DNA of 64,000 nt from Sphingobacteriaceae bacterium. Lineage in GTDB: Bacteria; Bacteroidota; Bacteroidia; B-17B0; Aurantibacillaceae. This document shows, one piece after another, positions 8,220 to 17,542 of the stretch (its first letter is position 1; every line of letters starts with the position of its first letter). Both the position numbers and the translations under genes were made by a program. The DNA lies in NCBI GenBank assembly GCA_016709575.1, contig JADJMM010000007.1:124001-188000 (forward strand), given 5' to 3'. The notes beneath the pieces were generated by a model. The model saw only the letters and a program-made list of their open reading frames with translations, made no database searches and was not told where the DNA came from.

Positions 8220-9368
8220 ATGATAAAGATCGTTACAATAATTGGTGCAAGACCGCAAATTATTAAAGCAGCAGCTTTGAGCCGCGCCATTAAAACACAT
8301 TTCAATTCGCAGATAAAAGAAATTATAGTTCATACCGGACAACATTATGATGAGAACATGAGTCAGGTATTTTTTGATGAATTGGGAATTCCTGCACCGG
8401 ATTATAATTTGAATGTAGGAAGTGGGAGTCATGGTAAACAAACAGCGACCATGATTACGGGAATTGAAGAAATTTTAGTGAAAGAAAAACCAAATGCAAT
8501 TGTTTTGTACGGTGATACAAACTCAACTTTAGCAGGAGGAATCGCCGCAAGTAAAATTCATGTTCCTGTAGTGCATATTGAAGCTGGTTTGCGTTCAAGA
8601 AGTAAAGCAATGCCTGAAGAAGTGAATCGTATTATGTGCGATCACGTGAGTACATTGTTGTTTTCGCCAACCAAAACCGGTTACGATAATTTAGCGAAAG
8701 AAGGATTTAAGATAGATAACAAAGCGCCATTTACAGTTGATAATCCAAAAATTTACCATAGTGGAGATGTGATGTATGATAACAGCATGTATTTCTCGAC
8801 TGTAGCGGATAAAAAAACCGACATTCTCACAAAGTATAAATTAGAAAAGAATAAATTTATTTTAGCAACCATTCACCGTAACAATAATACAGATGAGCCT
8901 GAGCGCTTGAATGCTTTATTCAGTGCCTTGAATAAAATTTCTGTTGCTGATAATTTAGATGTGATTTTACCTTTGCATCCACGTACTGCTAAATTATTGG
9001 AGACTAATTTGAATTCTGAATTATTGAAAGCAATCAAATCTAATTCAAAATTCCATATTGCAGAACCGGCTTCATTTTTAGAAATGATTGCTTTGGAAAA
9101 AAATTGCAAAATCGTTATGACCGACAGCGGTGGTGTTCAAAAAGAAGCTTTCTATTTTGAAAAGCCTTGCGTTATTCTTCGTCCCGAAACAGAGTGGATT
9201 GAATTAGTAGAATGCGGTACTGCTTTGATTGCGGATGCGAACGAAGCTAAAATAATTGAATCTTACAAAACGCTCACCTCAAAAGCCAATATGCAATTCC
9301 CGAAATTGTATGGTGACGGCAAAGCCTCTGAATTTATTTGCGGGGAAATGGTGAAGCATTTAGCTTAA
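8220..9368 (+). CDS. wecB: UDP-N-acetylglucosamine 2-epimerase (non-hydrolysing)
   Basis: Interconverts UDP-GlcNAc and UDP-ManNAc in the cytoplasm for surface polysaccharides. The 382 residues show the family motifs in order: GARPQIIKAAAL, HTGQHYDENMS, YGDTNSTLAGG, HIEAGLRSRSKAMPEEVNR with the catalytic His-Glu region, HPRT, and TDSGGVQKEAF near residue 302. The length is normal. It is the first ordinary chromosomal gene after the accessory region. Its ATG lies 6 bases from the right GIY-YIG repeat, so the original promoter may have been replaced or separated by the insertion. No sugar-nucleotide partner genes are adjacent. Confidence 0.93.
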   Translation: MIKIVTIIGARPQIIKAAALSRAIKTHFNSQIKEIIVHTGQHYDENMSQVFFDELGIPAPDYNLNVGSGSHGKQTATMITGIEEILVKEKPNAIVLYGDTNSTLAGGIAASKIHVPVVHIEAGLRSRSKAMPEEVNRIMCDHVSTLLFSPTKTGYDNLAKEGFKIDNKAPFTVDNPKIYHSGDVMYDNSMYFSTVADKKTDILTKYKLEKNKFILATIHRNNNTDEPERLNALFSALNKISVADNLDVILPLHPRTAKLLETNLNSELLKAIKSNSKFHIAEPASFLEMIALEKNCKIVMTDSGGVQKEAFYFEKPCVILRPETEWIELVECGTALIADANEAKIIESYKTLTSKANMQFPKLYGDGKASEFICGEMVKHLA

Positions 9369-9403
9369 TTTGTTTCTTTTATTTTCTTTTCCTAAATTGA
9401 AGT

Positions 9404-10279
9404 GTGAAAAGAATCTCTTTTATAATTCTGTTTCTAATTCTTAGTCAGTTTTTACTGGCGAGGAAGGATTCTACGAAGTTGGTTAATTTCAGGGGGTTTT
9501 ATGCTAATTCATATTTTCCTTATGGATTACCCAGTTACTATTATTATAGTGGTAGATATTCAGAAGGCTATTTTTTTAAATTCGATACAAAACCTTACAA
9601 ATTTCAAACACCCGGCATAGGTGTTGGTTATGTTCTTAGTAGGCATGCCTTATTTATTAAGACAGATTTCAATTATTGGTATGGCACGAAGAATTTAAAT
9701 GATGATTTTTCATTCAGATCAGATGATAAAAACACAAAGGATCCCTATCAATCATTTCCCGTGTTGACAGCTTCCGGTCAATTACAGGGTTCTGATGACC
9801 CTGTGGGGCATCGTTATTACAGAATAAAGGATCATTACAGTGGCTCTATAAATATTCATTATTTTGATATAGGTTTCGCAATCACGGGCAATATTACACG
9901 GTTTCTACGTATGTATTCAGGATGGAGAATAAATTGGATGATGAAGTATTCTTATAAAGGTAAAATAGATCGTGAAGCTTCTTTGTACGAAGTAAAGAAG
10001 TATGTTTCCCAGTACGAAAGAATTGATTCTTTAATACAAGTGGAAAATCTGGAATATAAAAATAAAGAAGTTGAAGCTAAGTCAGTTCAGGAACTTAGCT
10101 CATTTATATTTTATAATTTTGGTTTAAATGCGAATTTCAGGATAAAGAAACAATTATTTTTTGTAGACTTAATATATGAAACAAATCGTTTTCTTCCTGC
10201 TCAACAAGGGACTTTAGTAAAGAGTGTAACTTTTAAGTTGGCTTATGTTTTTAAATATTCAACTGATATTGGAGATTAA
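9404..10279 (+). CDS. outer-membrane barrel-like secreted protein
   Basis: A 291-residue protein starting at GTG 9404, chosen because it gives a clean signal peptide (MKRISFIILFLILSQFLLA). The mature part has many aromatic, alternating strands (GIGVGYVLSRHALFIKTDFNYWYG, broken into several hairpins) and ends in VTFKLAYVFKY, an aromatic-terminated strand as in outer-membrane beta-barrels. A loop of charged residues lies at about 195-235. No named family is recognised. It stands between wecB and psd without obvious functional linkage. Confidence 0.6.
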   Translation: MKRISFIILFLILSQFLLARKDSTKLVNFRGFYANSYFPYGLPSYYYYSGRYSEGYFFKFDTKPYKFQTPGIGVGYVLSRHALFIKTDFNYWYGTKNLNDDFSFRSDDKNTKDPYQSFPVLTASGQLQGSDDPVGHRYYRIKDHYSGSINIHYFDIGFAITGNITRFLRMYSGWRINWMMKYSYKGKIDREASLYEVKKYVSQYERIDSLIQVENLEYKNKEVEAKSVQELSSFIFYNFGLNANFRIKKQLFFVDLIYETNRFLPAQQGTLVKSVTFKLAYVFKYSTDIGD

Positions 10280-10297
10280 AAACTAAAGATTAATCCT

Positions 10298-10305
10298 TAT
10301 CTTTA
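10298..10305 (+). promoter_or_regulatory. psd -7 box, 4 bases from start
   Basis: TATCTTTA, one base from the TAnnTTTG consensus, ends 4 bases before the psd ATG. Transcription would begin at or next to the start codon, giving a leaderless message. No clear -33 box is seen. Confidence 0.45.
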
Positions 10306-10309
10306 AGCC

Positions 10310-10966
10310 ATGAAATTTCACAAAGAAGGTTACGTTAGTTTAATATTGGTTTTGGTGTTTAGCGCCATCATCACATTTATTGCTCATCATTTTTTTCCAA
10401 CATTCGCTATTGCGCATTGGTTCGCGTATTTATTAAGTGCGTTTTTAATTATTACTATTCTCCAGTTTTTCAGAAATCCAACCCGTGAATTTACCAAAGG
10501 CGATAATTTAATTATTGCACCGGCTGATGGAAAAGTGGTAGTAATTGAAGAAACCACCGATCACGAATATTTTAAAGGTCGCCGTTTACAAGTGAGTATT
10601 TTCATGTCGCCCATTAACGTGCACATTAACCGTTATCCCATTGCAGGTGATGTTGTTTTCTTTAAATATCACCCGGGTAAATTTTTAGCAGCTTGGGAAC
10701 CAAAATCAAGTACTGATAACGAAAGAACTACCGTTGTAGTTAAACATAAAAACGGACAAGAAGTTTTATTCCGCCAAATTGCGGGAGCTTTAGCGCGTCG
10801 TATTGTTTGGTATTGTAAAGAAGGTGATAAAGCAGAACAATGCGGTGAAATGGGTTTTATTAAATTCGGTTCTCGTGTGGATTTGTTTTTACCTATTGGT
10901 ACAAAATTAAATGTAAAAATTGGCGATGTGGTGAAGGGTTCCCAGTCTGTTTTAGGTGAGATTTAG
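10310..10966 (+). CDS. psd: phosphatidylserine decarboxylase, short form
   Basis: Makes phosphatidylethanolamine from phosphatidylserine at the inner membrane. The 218-residue protein is the short type of Bacteroidota and archaea. It has two N-terminal membrane segments (about 8-27 and 33-52), then APADGKVVVIEE, SIFMSPINVHINRYP, and the self-cleavage site KFGSRVDLF. Cleavage there between Gly187 and Ser188 yields the pyruvoyl group. This GS pair replaces the LGST motif of the long proteobacterial enzymes, as usual in the short type. The partner enzyme pssA lies at 55872; both genes have a -7 box only 4 bases upstream of the start. Confidence 0.93.
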   Translation: MKFHKEGYVSLILVLVFSAIITFIAHHFFPTFAIAHWFAYLLSAFLIITILQFFRNPTREFTKGDNLIIAPADGKVVVIEETTDHEYFKGRRLQVSIFMSPINVHINRYPIAGDVVFFKYHPGKFLAAWEPKSSTDNERTTVVVKHKNGQEVLFRQIAGALARRIVWYCKEGDKAEQCGEMGFIKFGSRVDLFLPIGTKLNVKIGDVVKGSQSVLGEI

Positions 10967-10984
10967 TGCATTCTTTCTAAAATT

Positions 10985-11015
10985 CTTGCTTATGTGATGC
11001 CCTTGCTTATATTTG
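10985..11015 (+). promoter_or_regulatory. promoter of TPR/SpoIIE gene, leaderless
   Basis: TTG (10985-10987), 20 bases, then TATATTTG (11008-11015), matching the Bacteroidota TTTG-N19-TAnnTTTG promoter. The ATG at 11020 is only 4 bases past the -7 box. Confidence 0.6.
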
Positions 11016-11019
11016 TAAT

Positions 11020-13235
11020 ATGAGCTTCTTTTCTAAAATCGTAGTATTTTATTTTTGCTTATTATTTAGTCTTTCAGGCACTATTAAGGCTCAGATTAAT
11101 CTCGACTCTGTAAATTCTCTCATCAACCAATCTAAAAACGATAGCTTAAAAGCGGTTACTATTAAATTATTTATTGATGCAGTAGAGGATAATACGGTTT
11201 GGCCGGCTTATAACAACTTGCTTATTAAGATTTGTGAGAAAACTTATTCTTCAAATAAAAAACTGGGAAACCTTTTAGGCGAAGGTTATAACAACAAAGG
11301 ATATATTTTAAATTATTTGGGAAAAACAGATTCAGCACTTATTTTCTATAATAAATGTATTCGTATACGACAAGAAACTAAGGATTCAACAGGAATCGGA
11401 AACGTTATGGTAAATATTGGTTTTTTGAATCAAAATTTAGGACGTCACGATTCTGCTATCTTTTATTATGATAAGGGTTTGTCTTATTACAAAAGTAAAA
11501 AGAACTTGGATGGCATGGCTGTTATTTACAATAATAAAGCCAGTGTTTATCAGATTCAGGGAAGAGTTAAAAGAAAGCATTGCCTCTTTAATAAGCGCAA
11601 TGAATATTTATGAAAAACAAAAAAACAAAAGCGGCGCAGCATGAGTATGTAACTCAATAGGATATGTGTATCAGCATAATGATGAAGAAGCATGTGCCAT
11701 GGAATGGCTCAATAAAGGTTTAGCTGTTGAAGAAAAGAAAATGACTTGCCGAACTTGGCTTTGCTTTATAATAATATTGCAACTACCTACCAGAAACAAA
11801 AAAAACTAAAGGAAGCCCTGAAGCTTCAACTAAAAGCTATTCATATTAGAAAGAAACTGAATGATGTTAGGGGATTGATTATGTCGCTGAATAATATAGG
11901 TTCTCTTTATACCGGACTAAAAAATTATTCGTTTGCAGAAGCGAGATTATTAGAGTGCAGAACTTTGTGTTATCAAATTAGTTATTGGGATGCCTTATCT
12001 CAATGTTACAGTAATCTTACGGAAGTGGCGGATATTTTTGGACGTACCAAAATGGCAAAAGTTTATGCCGACAGCGCTTTGCTTTTAGCAAAAAAATCCA
12101 ATTACATGGAAATGATTTATCAGTCATCCGAAAAATCCTACGGTATTGAAAAAAAGTTAGGGAATTATAGAAGTGCGCTTGAATTATTGGAGCTCAATGT
12201 AAAAATGGGCGACAGTATTAAGAGTCAAAGTATCCGTAAAGAACTTTACAAAAAGCAATATGATTATGAATTAAAACAAAAAGAAGAATTATTTGTTGAA
12301 AGAGAAGCGAGAAAAGAAGTGGAGTTAAAACGGCAGCGTTTAATTCGATATGTATTTACAGGAGGCTTTGTTATAGCTGTATTGTTGGCACTTTTCATTT
12401 TTAAAAGTTTGCAAACCAATCGTAAAAAAAGCAAAATCATCAGCGAACAAAAAGAAAAAGTAGAAATCCAGAAAGAATTAATTGAACAAAAGCAAAAGAA
12501 ATTGTAGACAGCATTACTTATGCTGAACGAATTCAAAAGCCTTTATTGGCAAAGGAAGAAACTATAAAGGACTATTTTAGTGATTGTTTTGTGGTGTTTA
12601 AACCGAAAGACATTGTAAGTGGTGATTTTTATTGGTTAACTGAGAAGAATGACAAATTGTTTTTGGCTATTTGCGATAGTACGGGTCACGGTGTACCCGG
12701 TGCTTTTATGAGTTTATTGAATATTGGTTTTTTAAACGAAGCCATTAAAGAAAAAAACATTTTAGCGCCAAACCAAATATTGAATTATGTTCGTGAACGT
12801 TTAATTACCAGCATCAGCGATGGTGGACAAAAAGATGGTTTTGATGGCGCTTTGATGTGTTACGACAAGAAAGCTCTTAAGATTTCATATGCTGCCGCAC
12901 ACTGCAGACCTTTGGTTATACGTAATGATGAAATCATTGAAATGGCATATGATAAAATGCCGGTTGGGAAAGGTGAAAGAAATGATTCTTTTACGCTGCA
13001 CGAATTTGAAGTAAAACCCGGCGACCGCATTTATTTATACACCGATGGTTTTGCTGACCAGTTTGGCGGACCTAAAGGAAAGAAATTCAAATACAGAAAA
13101 TTAAAGGAAGTGTTGCTGTCGGAATACATCAACAAAATGAGCAAGCAACAAATGGTTATTGACGAGATTTTTGAAGAGTGGCGTGGCAATCTTGAACAAA
13201 CAGATGATGTTACAATAGTAGGATTGAAAGTTTAA
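11020..13235 (+). CDS. TPR sensor with SpoIIE-type phosphatase (frameshifted)
   Basis: Joined frames give one protein of about 735 residues with shifts near 11580, 11745 and 12505. In order: signal peptide (to about 25, ending TIKAQ), several tetratricopeptide repeats of the NxGxxYxxxGxxDxAxxxYxxxL type (about 60-390), one membrane segment (YVFTGGFVIAVLLALFIF), a charged coiled coil, the linker IVDSITYAERIQ, and a PP2C/SpoIIE serine phosphatase domain (VFKPKDIVSGDFYWL, CDSTGHGVPGAFMS, LYTDGFADQFGG, QTDDVTIVGLKV). Metal-binding Asp residues in SGDFYW, CDSTGHG and TDD are present. This architecture is widespread in Bacteroidota and probably senses periplasmic signals to control a partner-switching pathway. 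Its end overlaps the rluD end by 4 bases. Confidence 0.85.
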
Positions 13236-14305
13236 TCAATTTCAAACTCTTTCTTCTCCATATACTTTCTCCACTTATCAATTACACTCTGCATGTCGTC
13301 AGGAATTTTACTTTCAAACAAAAGTTTCTTTCCTGTAATAGGATGAGTGATACCTAATGTCTTTGCATGTAAAGCGTGGCGCGGACACATTTCAAAACAA
13401 TTATGAATGTATTGTTTGTATTTAGCGGTGTTCAATCCTTTTAAAACAGAATCACCACCATATTCGTTATCGTTAAATAAAGGATGTCCAATAGATTTAA
13501 AGTGTACGCGAATTTGATGTGTGCGTCCGGTTTCTAAAATGCATTCTACTAAAGTCACAAAACCAAAACGTTCAATTACTTTATAATGTGTAACAGCGTG
13601 TTTGCCGTGGTCGCCCTCGGGGAATACATGCATTACTTTTCTATTCTTTAAATCTCTTCCAACATTTCCCGTAATAGTGCCTTCATCTTCTTTTACATTT
13701 CCCCAAACAAGAGCCACATATTTTCTGTCGATGGTATGATCGTAAAAATCTTTAGCCAAGCGCGTCATGGCCAATTCTGTTTTCGCAATAATTACGATAC
13801 CCGAAGTATTTTTATCAATACGATGTACCAAACCCGGACGTTCTAAATGCACATCATGTCCGATTTTAGTTTTGGTTGTCGGTAAATTTTGAAAGTGATA
13901 AGCTAAAGCATTTACTAAAGTTCCTCTGTAATTTCCGTAACCGGGATGAACTACCATGCCTGGTTTTTTATTCACGAGGGCAATGTAATCGTCTTCGTAA
14001 ACAATATCAATGGGAATATTTTCCGGCACCACTTCCACATCACGGGGTGGAACAGTAAGAACGATGGAAATTTCATCAAACGGTTTTATTCTGTAATTCG
14101 ATTTTACAGGTTTGCCGTTTACTAAAACGCTTCCGGCTTCGCAACAGTTTTGAATTTTAGTACGGGTGGTGTTGGAGATGCGAATCATGATAAATTTATC
14201 AATGCGCATCATCACTTGCCCTTTGTCTACTTTTATATTATGATGTTCGTAGAGTTCGCGATCTTCTTCTTGTAGGTCATCAACCGGGTCTGTGCCTGTA
14301 TTCAT
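13232..14305 (-). CDS. rluD: 23S rRNA pseudouridine synthase, RluD type
   Basis: A 357-residue RluA-family enzyme that converts uridines to pseudouridine in helix 69 of 23S rRNA if it is a true RluD. It has an N-terminal S4 RNA-binding domain (residues 30-95, RIDKFIMIRISNTTRTKIQN and VLVNGKPVKSNYRI), then the catalytic domain with GMVVHPGYGNYRGTLVNAL and LVHRIDKNTSGIVIIAK carrying the catalytic Asp, and GRTHQIRVH. It is last of the minus-strand run and starts 3 bases after the T9SS gene's stop region, so it may be co-transcribed. The exact target uridine cannot be told from sequence. Confidence 0.9.
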   Translation of the reverse strand: MNTGTDPVDDLQEEDRELYEHHNIKVDKGQVMMRIDKFIMIRISNTTRTKIQNCCEAGSVLVNGKPVKSNYRIKPFDEISIVLTVPPRDVEVVPENIPIDIVYEDDYIALVNKKPGMVVHPGYGNYRGTLVNALAYHFQNLPTTKTKIGHDVHLERPGLVHRIDKNTSGIVIIAKTELAMTRLAKDFYDHTIDRKYVALVWGNVKEDEGTITGNVGRDLKNRKVMHVFPEGDHGKHAVTHYKVIERFGFVTLVECILETGRTHQIRVHFKSIGHPLFNDNEYGGDSVLKGLNTAKYKQYIHNCFEMCPRHALHAKTLGITHPITGKKLLFESKIPDDMQSVIDKWRKYMEKKEFEID

Positions 14306-14308
14306 GGC

Positions 14309-16237
14309 TTAGTGCGAGATAATAAATTTTTGATTGGCAATGGTAGAATTATTTTGTTTTAGTACAACAAAATAAATGCCTGAAGCATACGCATCCAAAT
14401 CAATTTCGGTGGTGGTGTTTTCCAATCTAACTTCATTTAATTTACTGCCCATCATCGAATACAATTCGATAGTGTATTTGTCTTTTGTGTTTATTTTTTC
14501 AGCAGTGATAAATAATTTATCTGAAGCAGGATTAGGATATACCTTTATAAAACCTTCTTTCGATTTTATTTTTTCTTGTTCTTTAATGCCAACTAAAGCA
14601 CGTGTTGCTTCACCAAATACCGGATGAATCATTAAGGAACCTTTAATAGCTGATTGTGTCCATCCACTTCCTGTATCGTAATACAAACTTGATTTATGAT
14701 CAACATTTCTATCGAAGCCAACGTACAAAGGTTGGTTAGTGACCTGTTGCATGCCAATATAATAAGTTCCTGCGCTTAAAATCATTGATGATGTAAAGAA
14801 GTAACGTGGAATTTTATTGTAACCATGATCTAAGTAAATAGGTTTCATGGCGCTATCTTTTCTAATAACTGTTCCGGGTTGTCCGCCACCGTCTGCCCAA
14901 ACATACATTCTGAATTGAGAGTTTTTAATAATGTTTCCATCAATAAACGGATCGAAGAAAATATCTAATGCGCGAAGGGTGTCTGTAACATTTAAAACAA
15001 ATTTAATTCCGTCTTTAGCGCCATAGGTATTGTGGTAATAAGCACTTTCCGCACTACCATCATCGTAGGCATAAAAATTATTGAATTCTAATTTTTGTAC
15101 AATGGTATCGTTGTATTTCCAAGTATCCGGATTTGTATTAACAATATGTTTGATGATAAAGAATGTACTATCCGGCAATGGATTAATGGTATAATTTATA
15201 GGCGGATTTTTATGTGTGAGTACAGAATCCCAGCCTCTGGTTACAAATGGGTTCACGTTACCGGTGTTGCCGGCGCCTGTTCCGTATGCATCTAACAACG
15301 TCATAGCAGATGAATAAATGGAATATTCGTAATTTGTATTTTTTACAATACCAACGTTATTGTTACGAATGAAATTAGAAAATTTAGTTCCCATTTCAGA
15401 AGCCTGATATTGATTAAAAGGCATTGATGAATAATTTTTTAGAATAGGGCGTGGCATATAGCCAAACGTTACATCGTTGTAGCTTGTATCGGTTTTAAAA
15501 TGATTTGTTTTTAAACTGATATAATCAACATGCCAATGATCTGAACTTCCTGAACCCGTTGCTTTGTTACGTAAGCGGAAACGGAAGCCATCATGGAAAT
15601 AGGCTGTATCTTTTATCCGAACAAAAACTTTTTTAAACATCGTGTCATTAGCAGGCGGACTATTATTACCACGCGTAAACCAACCACGAACCCACACATT
15701 TGCGAGAGGTTTATAAAAATCAAGAACTAAAGAATCATTAACTGCTGGATTTTCACCAAAACCTTTTGCTTGATACAAAAACGATATACCTAAACTATCA
15801 GCCGGAGAATAAGTATACGTTGCTAATGTATTTGTAAATAAATTTATTGGTCTTGAGCTTAAAGTATCAGCAGGTGCAGATACAATAGCGGTGGCCGACA
15901 TATTATACGGATATCCTTTTTTATTTAAGCCATCGAAGGTAGCAACCCCAATACTCGGCGGTGCAATAGCGAAACCTGTATTGATGTAAACAGAAGAATC
16001 TGTCCAATGTTTACCTGTTGGATAAGGAGAATTTGGCGCATAAAAGAAATCTTCGAAAAAAGGAATAGTATCAGAAACTGCTGCAACTTTTTGGGTTGAA
16101 TTTTTTTGTGGTTGATTAACCGGATTATTGTAAAATAAATCAATGTTTCCGCTCAGAGGTTTTAAATACTCTTGCGCTGATGTGTTAAGCGACACACAAC
16201 AAATAAGAACAAAAACTATTTTAAAAATTACTTTCAT
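14309..16237 (-). CDS. T9SS type A secreted protein
   Basis: A 642-residue exported protein: signal peptide MKVIFKIVFVLICCVSLNTSAQ, a long Ser/Thr/Asn-rich beta body without a recognised enzyme motif, and a type IX sorting domain in the last 75 residues (IKVYPNPASDKLFI, ELYSMMGSKLNE, GIYFVVLKQN, ANQKFIISH). The tail sends it across the outer membrane through the T9SS, where it is cleaved and usually anchored to the surface. It lies between the PASTA gene (1 base away) and rluD. No catalytic residues are identified, so the function of the body is unknown. Confidence 0.85.
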   Translation of the reverse strand: MKVIFKIVFVLICCVSLNTSAQEYLKPLSGNIDLFYNNPVNQPQKNSTQKVAAVSDTIPFFEDFFYAPNSPYPTGKHWTDSSVYINTGFAIAPPSIGVATFDGLNKKGYPYNMSATAIVSAPADTLSSRPINLFTNTLATYTYSPADSLGISFLYQAKGFGENPAVNDSLVLDFYKPLANVWVRGWFTRGNNSPPANDTMFKKVFVRIKDTAYFHDGFRFRLRNKATGSGSSDHWHVDYISLKTNHFKTDTSYNDVTFGYMPRPILKNYSSMPFNQYQASEMGTKFSNFIRNNNVGIVKNTNYEYSIYSSAMTLLDAYGTGAGNTGNVNPFVTRGWDSVLTHKNPPINYTINPLPDSTFFIIKHIVNTNPDTWKYNDTIVQKLEFNNFYAYDDGSAESAYYHNTYGAKDGIKFVLNVTDTLRALDIFFDPFIDGNIIKNSQFRMYVWADGGGQPGTVIRKDSAMKPIYLDHGYNKIPRYFFTSSMILSAGTYYIGMQQVTNQPLYVGFDRNVDHKSSLYYDTGSGWTQSAIKGSLMIHPVFGEATRALVGIKEQEKIKSKEGFIKVYPNPASDKLFITAEKINTKDKYTIELYSMMGSKLNEVRLENTTTEIDLDAYASGIYFVVLKQNNSTIANQKFIISH

Positions 16238-16855
16238 TTATTCTGCGTCATCAAAATTGGTTCCGCTTGCATGTGATGTTGTATCAGATGAGGTAGCGTT
16301 AACAAAACGATCTTTTTTTCCTATACTTAAATCAACTACAGTTCCTTTATTAATTCTGGTGCCCGGTTCAATTGCTTTTCCTTTTATAAACTGTCCAAGA
16401 ACACAACCATTACAATCTCCGGCTACTTGTGTAATTCGTCCCACCTTTAAACCATAGCTCTCTAACATTGAAATGGCCTGTCGTTCGCTTCGGTCGATTA
16501 GCTTGGGCATCGCCATTTGCGGGGGCAATAATCCATTAACGTATAAATAGATGGTTCTATTGCGTTTAACCTTAGTTTTTGTTTCAGGATCTTGTCTTAC
16601 AACCACCCCCGTTTTTTCTTTTGGAGCATAAATACTGTCAATAATTTGATAACGAACGTCTTTTCCTTCAATAAATCCGTTTAATTCTGCAATAGTTTTG
16701 CCTTTAAAATCGGGCACTTCAACCGAATCGCCATGTTGTGTGTAGGAATTGAGCGACTTCACTAAAATCCATAAGGTTATAAAAACGGTAACGAGGGCAA
16801 TTCCAAAGTGAAGGAAAAACTGTTTTGATTTTAAAAATGAGAAAAATCCCTTCAT
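16238..16855 (-). CDS. PASTA-domain membrane protein
   Basis: A 205-residue protein with one N-terminal membrane segment (about 14-34, FFLHFGIALVTVFITLWILV) and two PASTA repeats outside: VEVPDFKGKTIAEL...GVVVRQDPETKTKVKRNRTIYLYV (about 45-108) and MPKLIDRSERQAISML...AIEPGTRINKGTVVDLSIG (about 115-185). PASTA domains bind peptidoglycan fragments or act as spacers. There is no kinase or transpeptidase domain, which is the usual form in Bacteroidota, where the gene stands next to rluD. The C-terminal 20 residues are a Ser/Thr-rich tail. Confidence 0.88.
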   Translation of the reverse strand: MKGFFSFLKSKQFFLHFGIALVTVFITLWILVKSLNSYTQHGDSVEVPDFKGKTIAELNGFIEGKDVRYQIIDSIYAPKEKTGVVVRQDPETKTKVKRNRTIYLYVNGLLPPQMAMPKLIDRSERQAISMLESYGLKVGRITQVAGDCNGCVLGQFIKGKAIEPGTRINKGTVVDLSIGKKDRFVNATSSDTTSHASGTNFDDAE

Positions 16856-16900
16856 GGTGTAATAAGCTTAAAGATACTTATTTATTTTTTATGGGATGAT

Positions 16901-17512
16901 TTATGATTTTTTGCGATTGTTTAGCTCATCACGTATACGTGAAGCTGTTTCGTATTGTTCTTCGTCGAGTGCAGTTTGTAAAAGGTTTTTTAATTCCTCA
17001 GTACTTTTGCTTTGCAGACTACCTTCTTTTACCACTTCTTCGCCTTCTTTCACTTCGGCTTCTGCTTCAACATTGCTTGTAATTCCTGCACTTTCATCAT
17101 CCAAAACAATACCTGCAGATTTTAAAATAAATTCGTAAGTATAAATTGGACAATTAAAACGAACTGCTAAAGCAATAGCATCAGAAGTACGCGCGTCAAT
17201 TTCCACATCTTTAGTTCCATCATTACAAATTAGCTTAGCGTAAAAAATACCTTCCACTAAATTGTAAATCAAAACTTCGTTCACGTGTATATCGAAAGTC
17301 TCGCAAAATGTTTTAAATAAATCGTGAGTTAAGGGGCGACTAGGCGTCATTTTCTCCAACTCAATGGCAATGGCTTGCGCCTCGAAACCACCAATAATAA
17401 TTGGTAAGCGACGGGTACCGGCAGTCTCACCTAATACAAGAGCATAAGCCCCTGATTGGGTTTGGCTGTAGGATAATCCTACAATTTCGAGCCTTACTTT
17501 TTTCATTCCCAT
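16901..17512 (-). CDS. bifunctional nuclease family protein (DUF151)
   Basis: A 203-residue protein. Residues 1-140 form the DUF151 domain: VRLEIVGLSYSQTQSGAYAL, RRLPIIIGGFEAQAIAI, SRPLTHDLF, IDARTSDAIALAVRFNCPIY. The plant member has DNase and RNase activity; bacterial roles are unproven. The last 35 residues form a UVR motif (ELKNLLQTALDEEQYETASRIRDEL) like the UvrB-UvrC contact helix pair, joined by an acidic linker. It follows etfA after about 30 bases in the same direction, a common neighbourhood in Bacteroidota. Confidence 0.88.
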   Translation of the reverse strand: MGMKKVRLEIVGLSYSQTQSGAYALVLGETAGTRRLPIIIGGFEAQAIAIELEKMTPSRPLTHDLFKTFCETFDIHVNEVLIYNLVEGIFYAKLICNDGTKDVEIDARTSDAIALAVRFNCPIYTYEFILKSAGIVLDDESAGITSNVEAEAEVKEGEEVVKEGSLQSKSTEELKNLLQTALDEEQYETASRIRDELNNRKKS

Positions 17513-17542
17513 GAGAATATCTAATTTACAAAAAAAGCTGAA

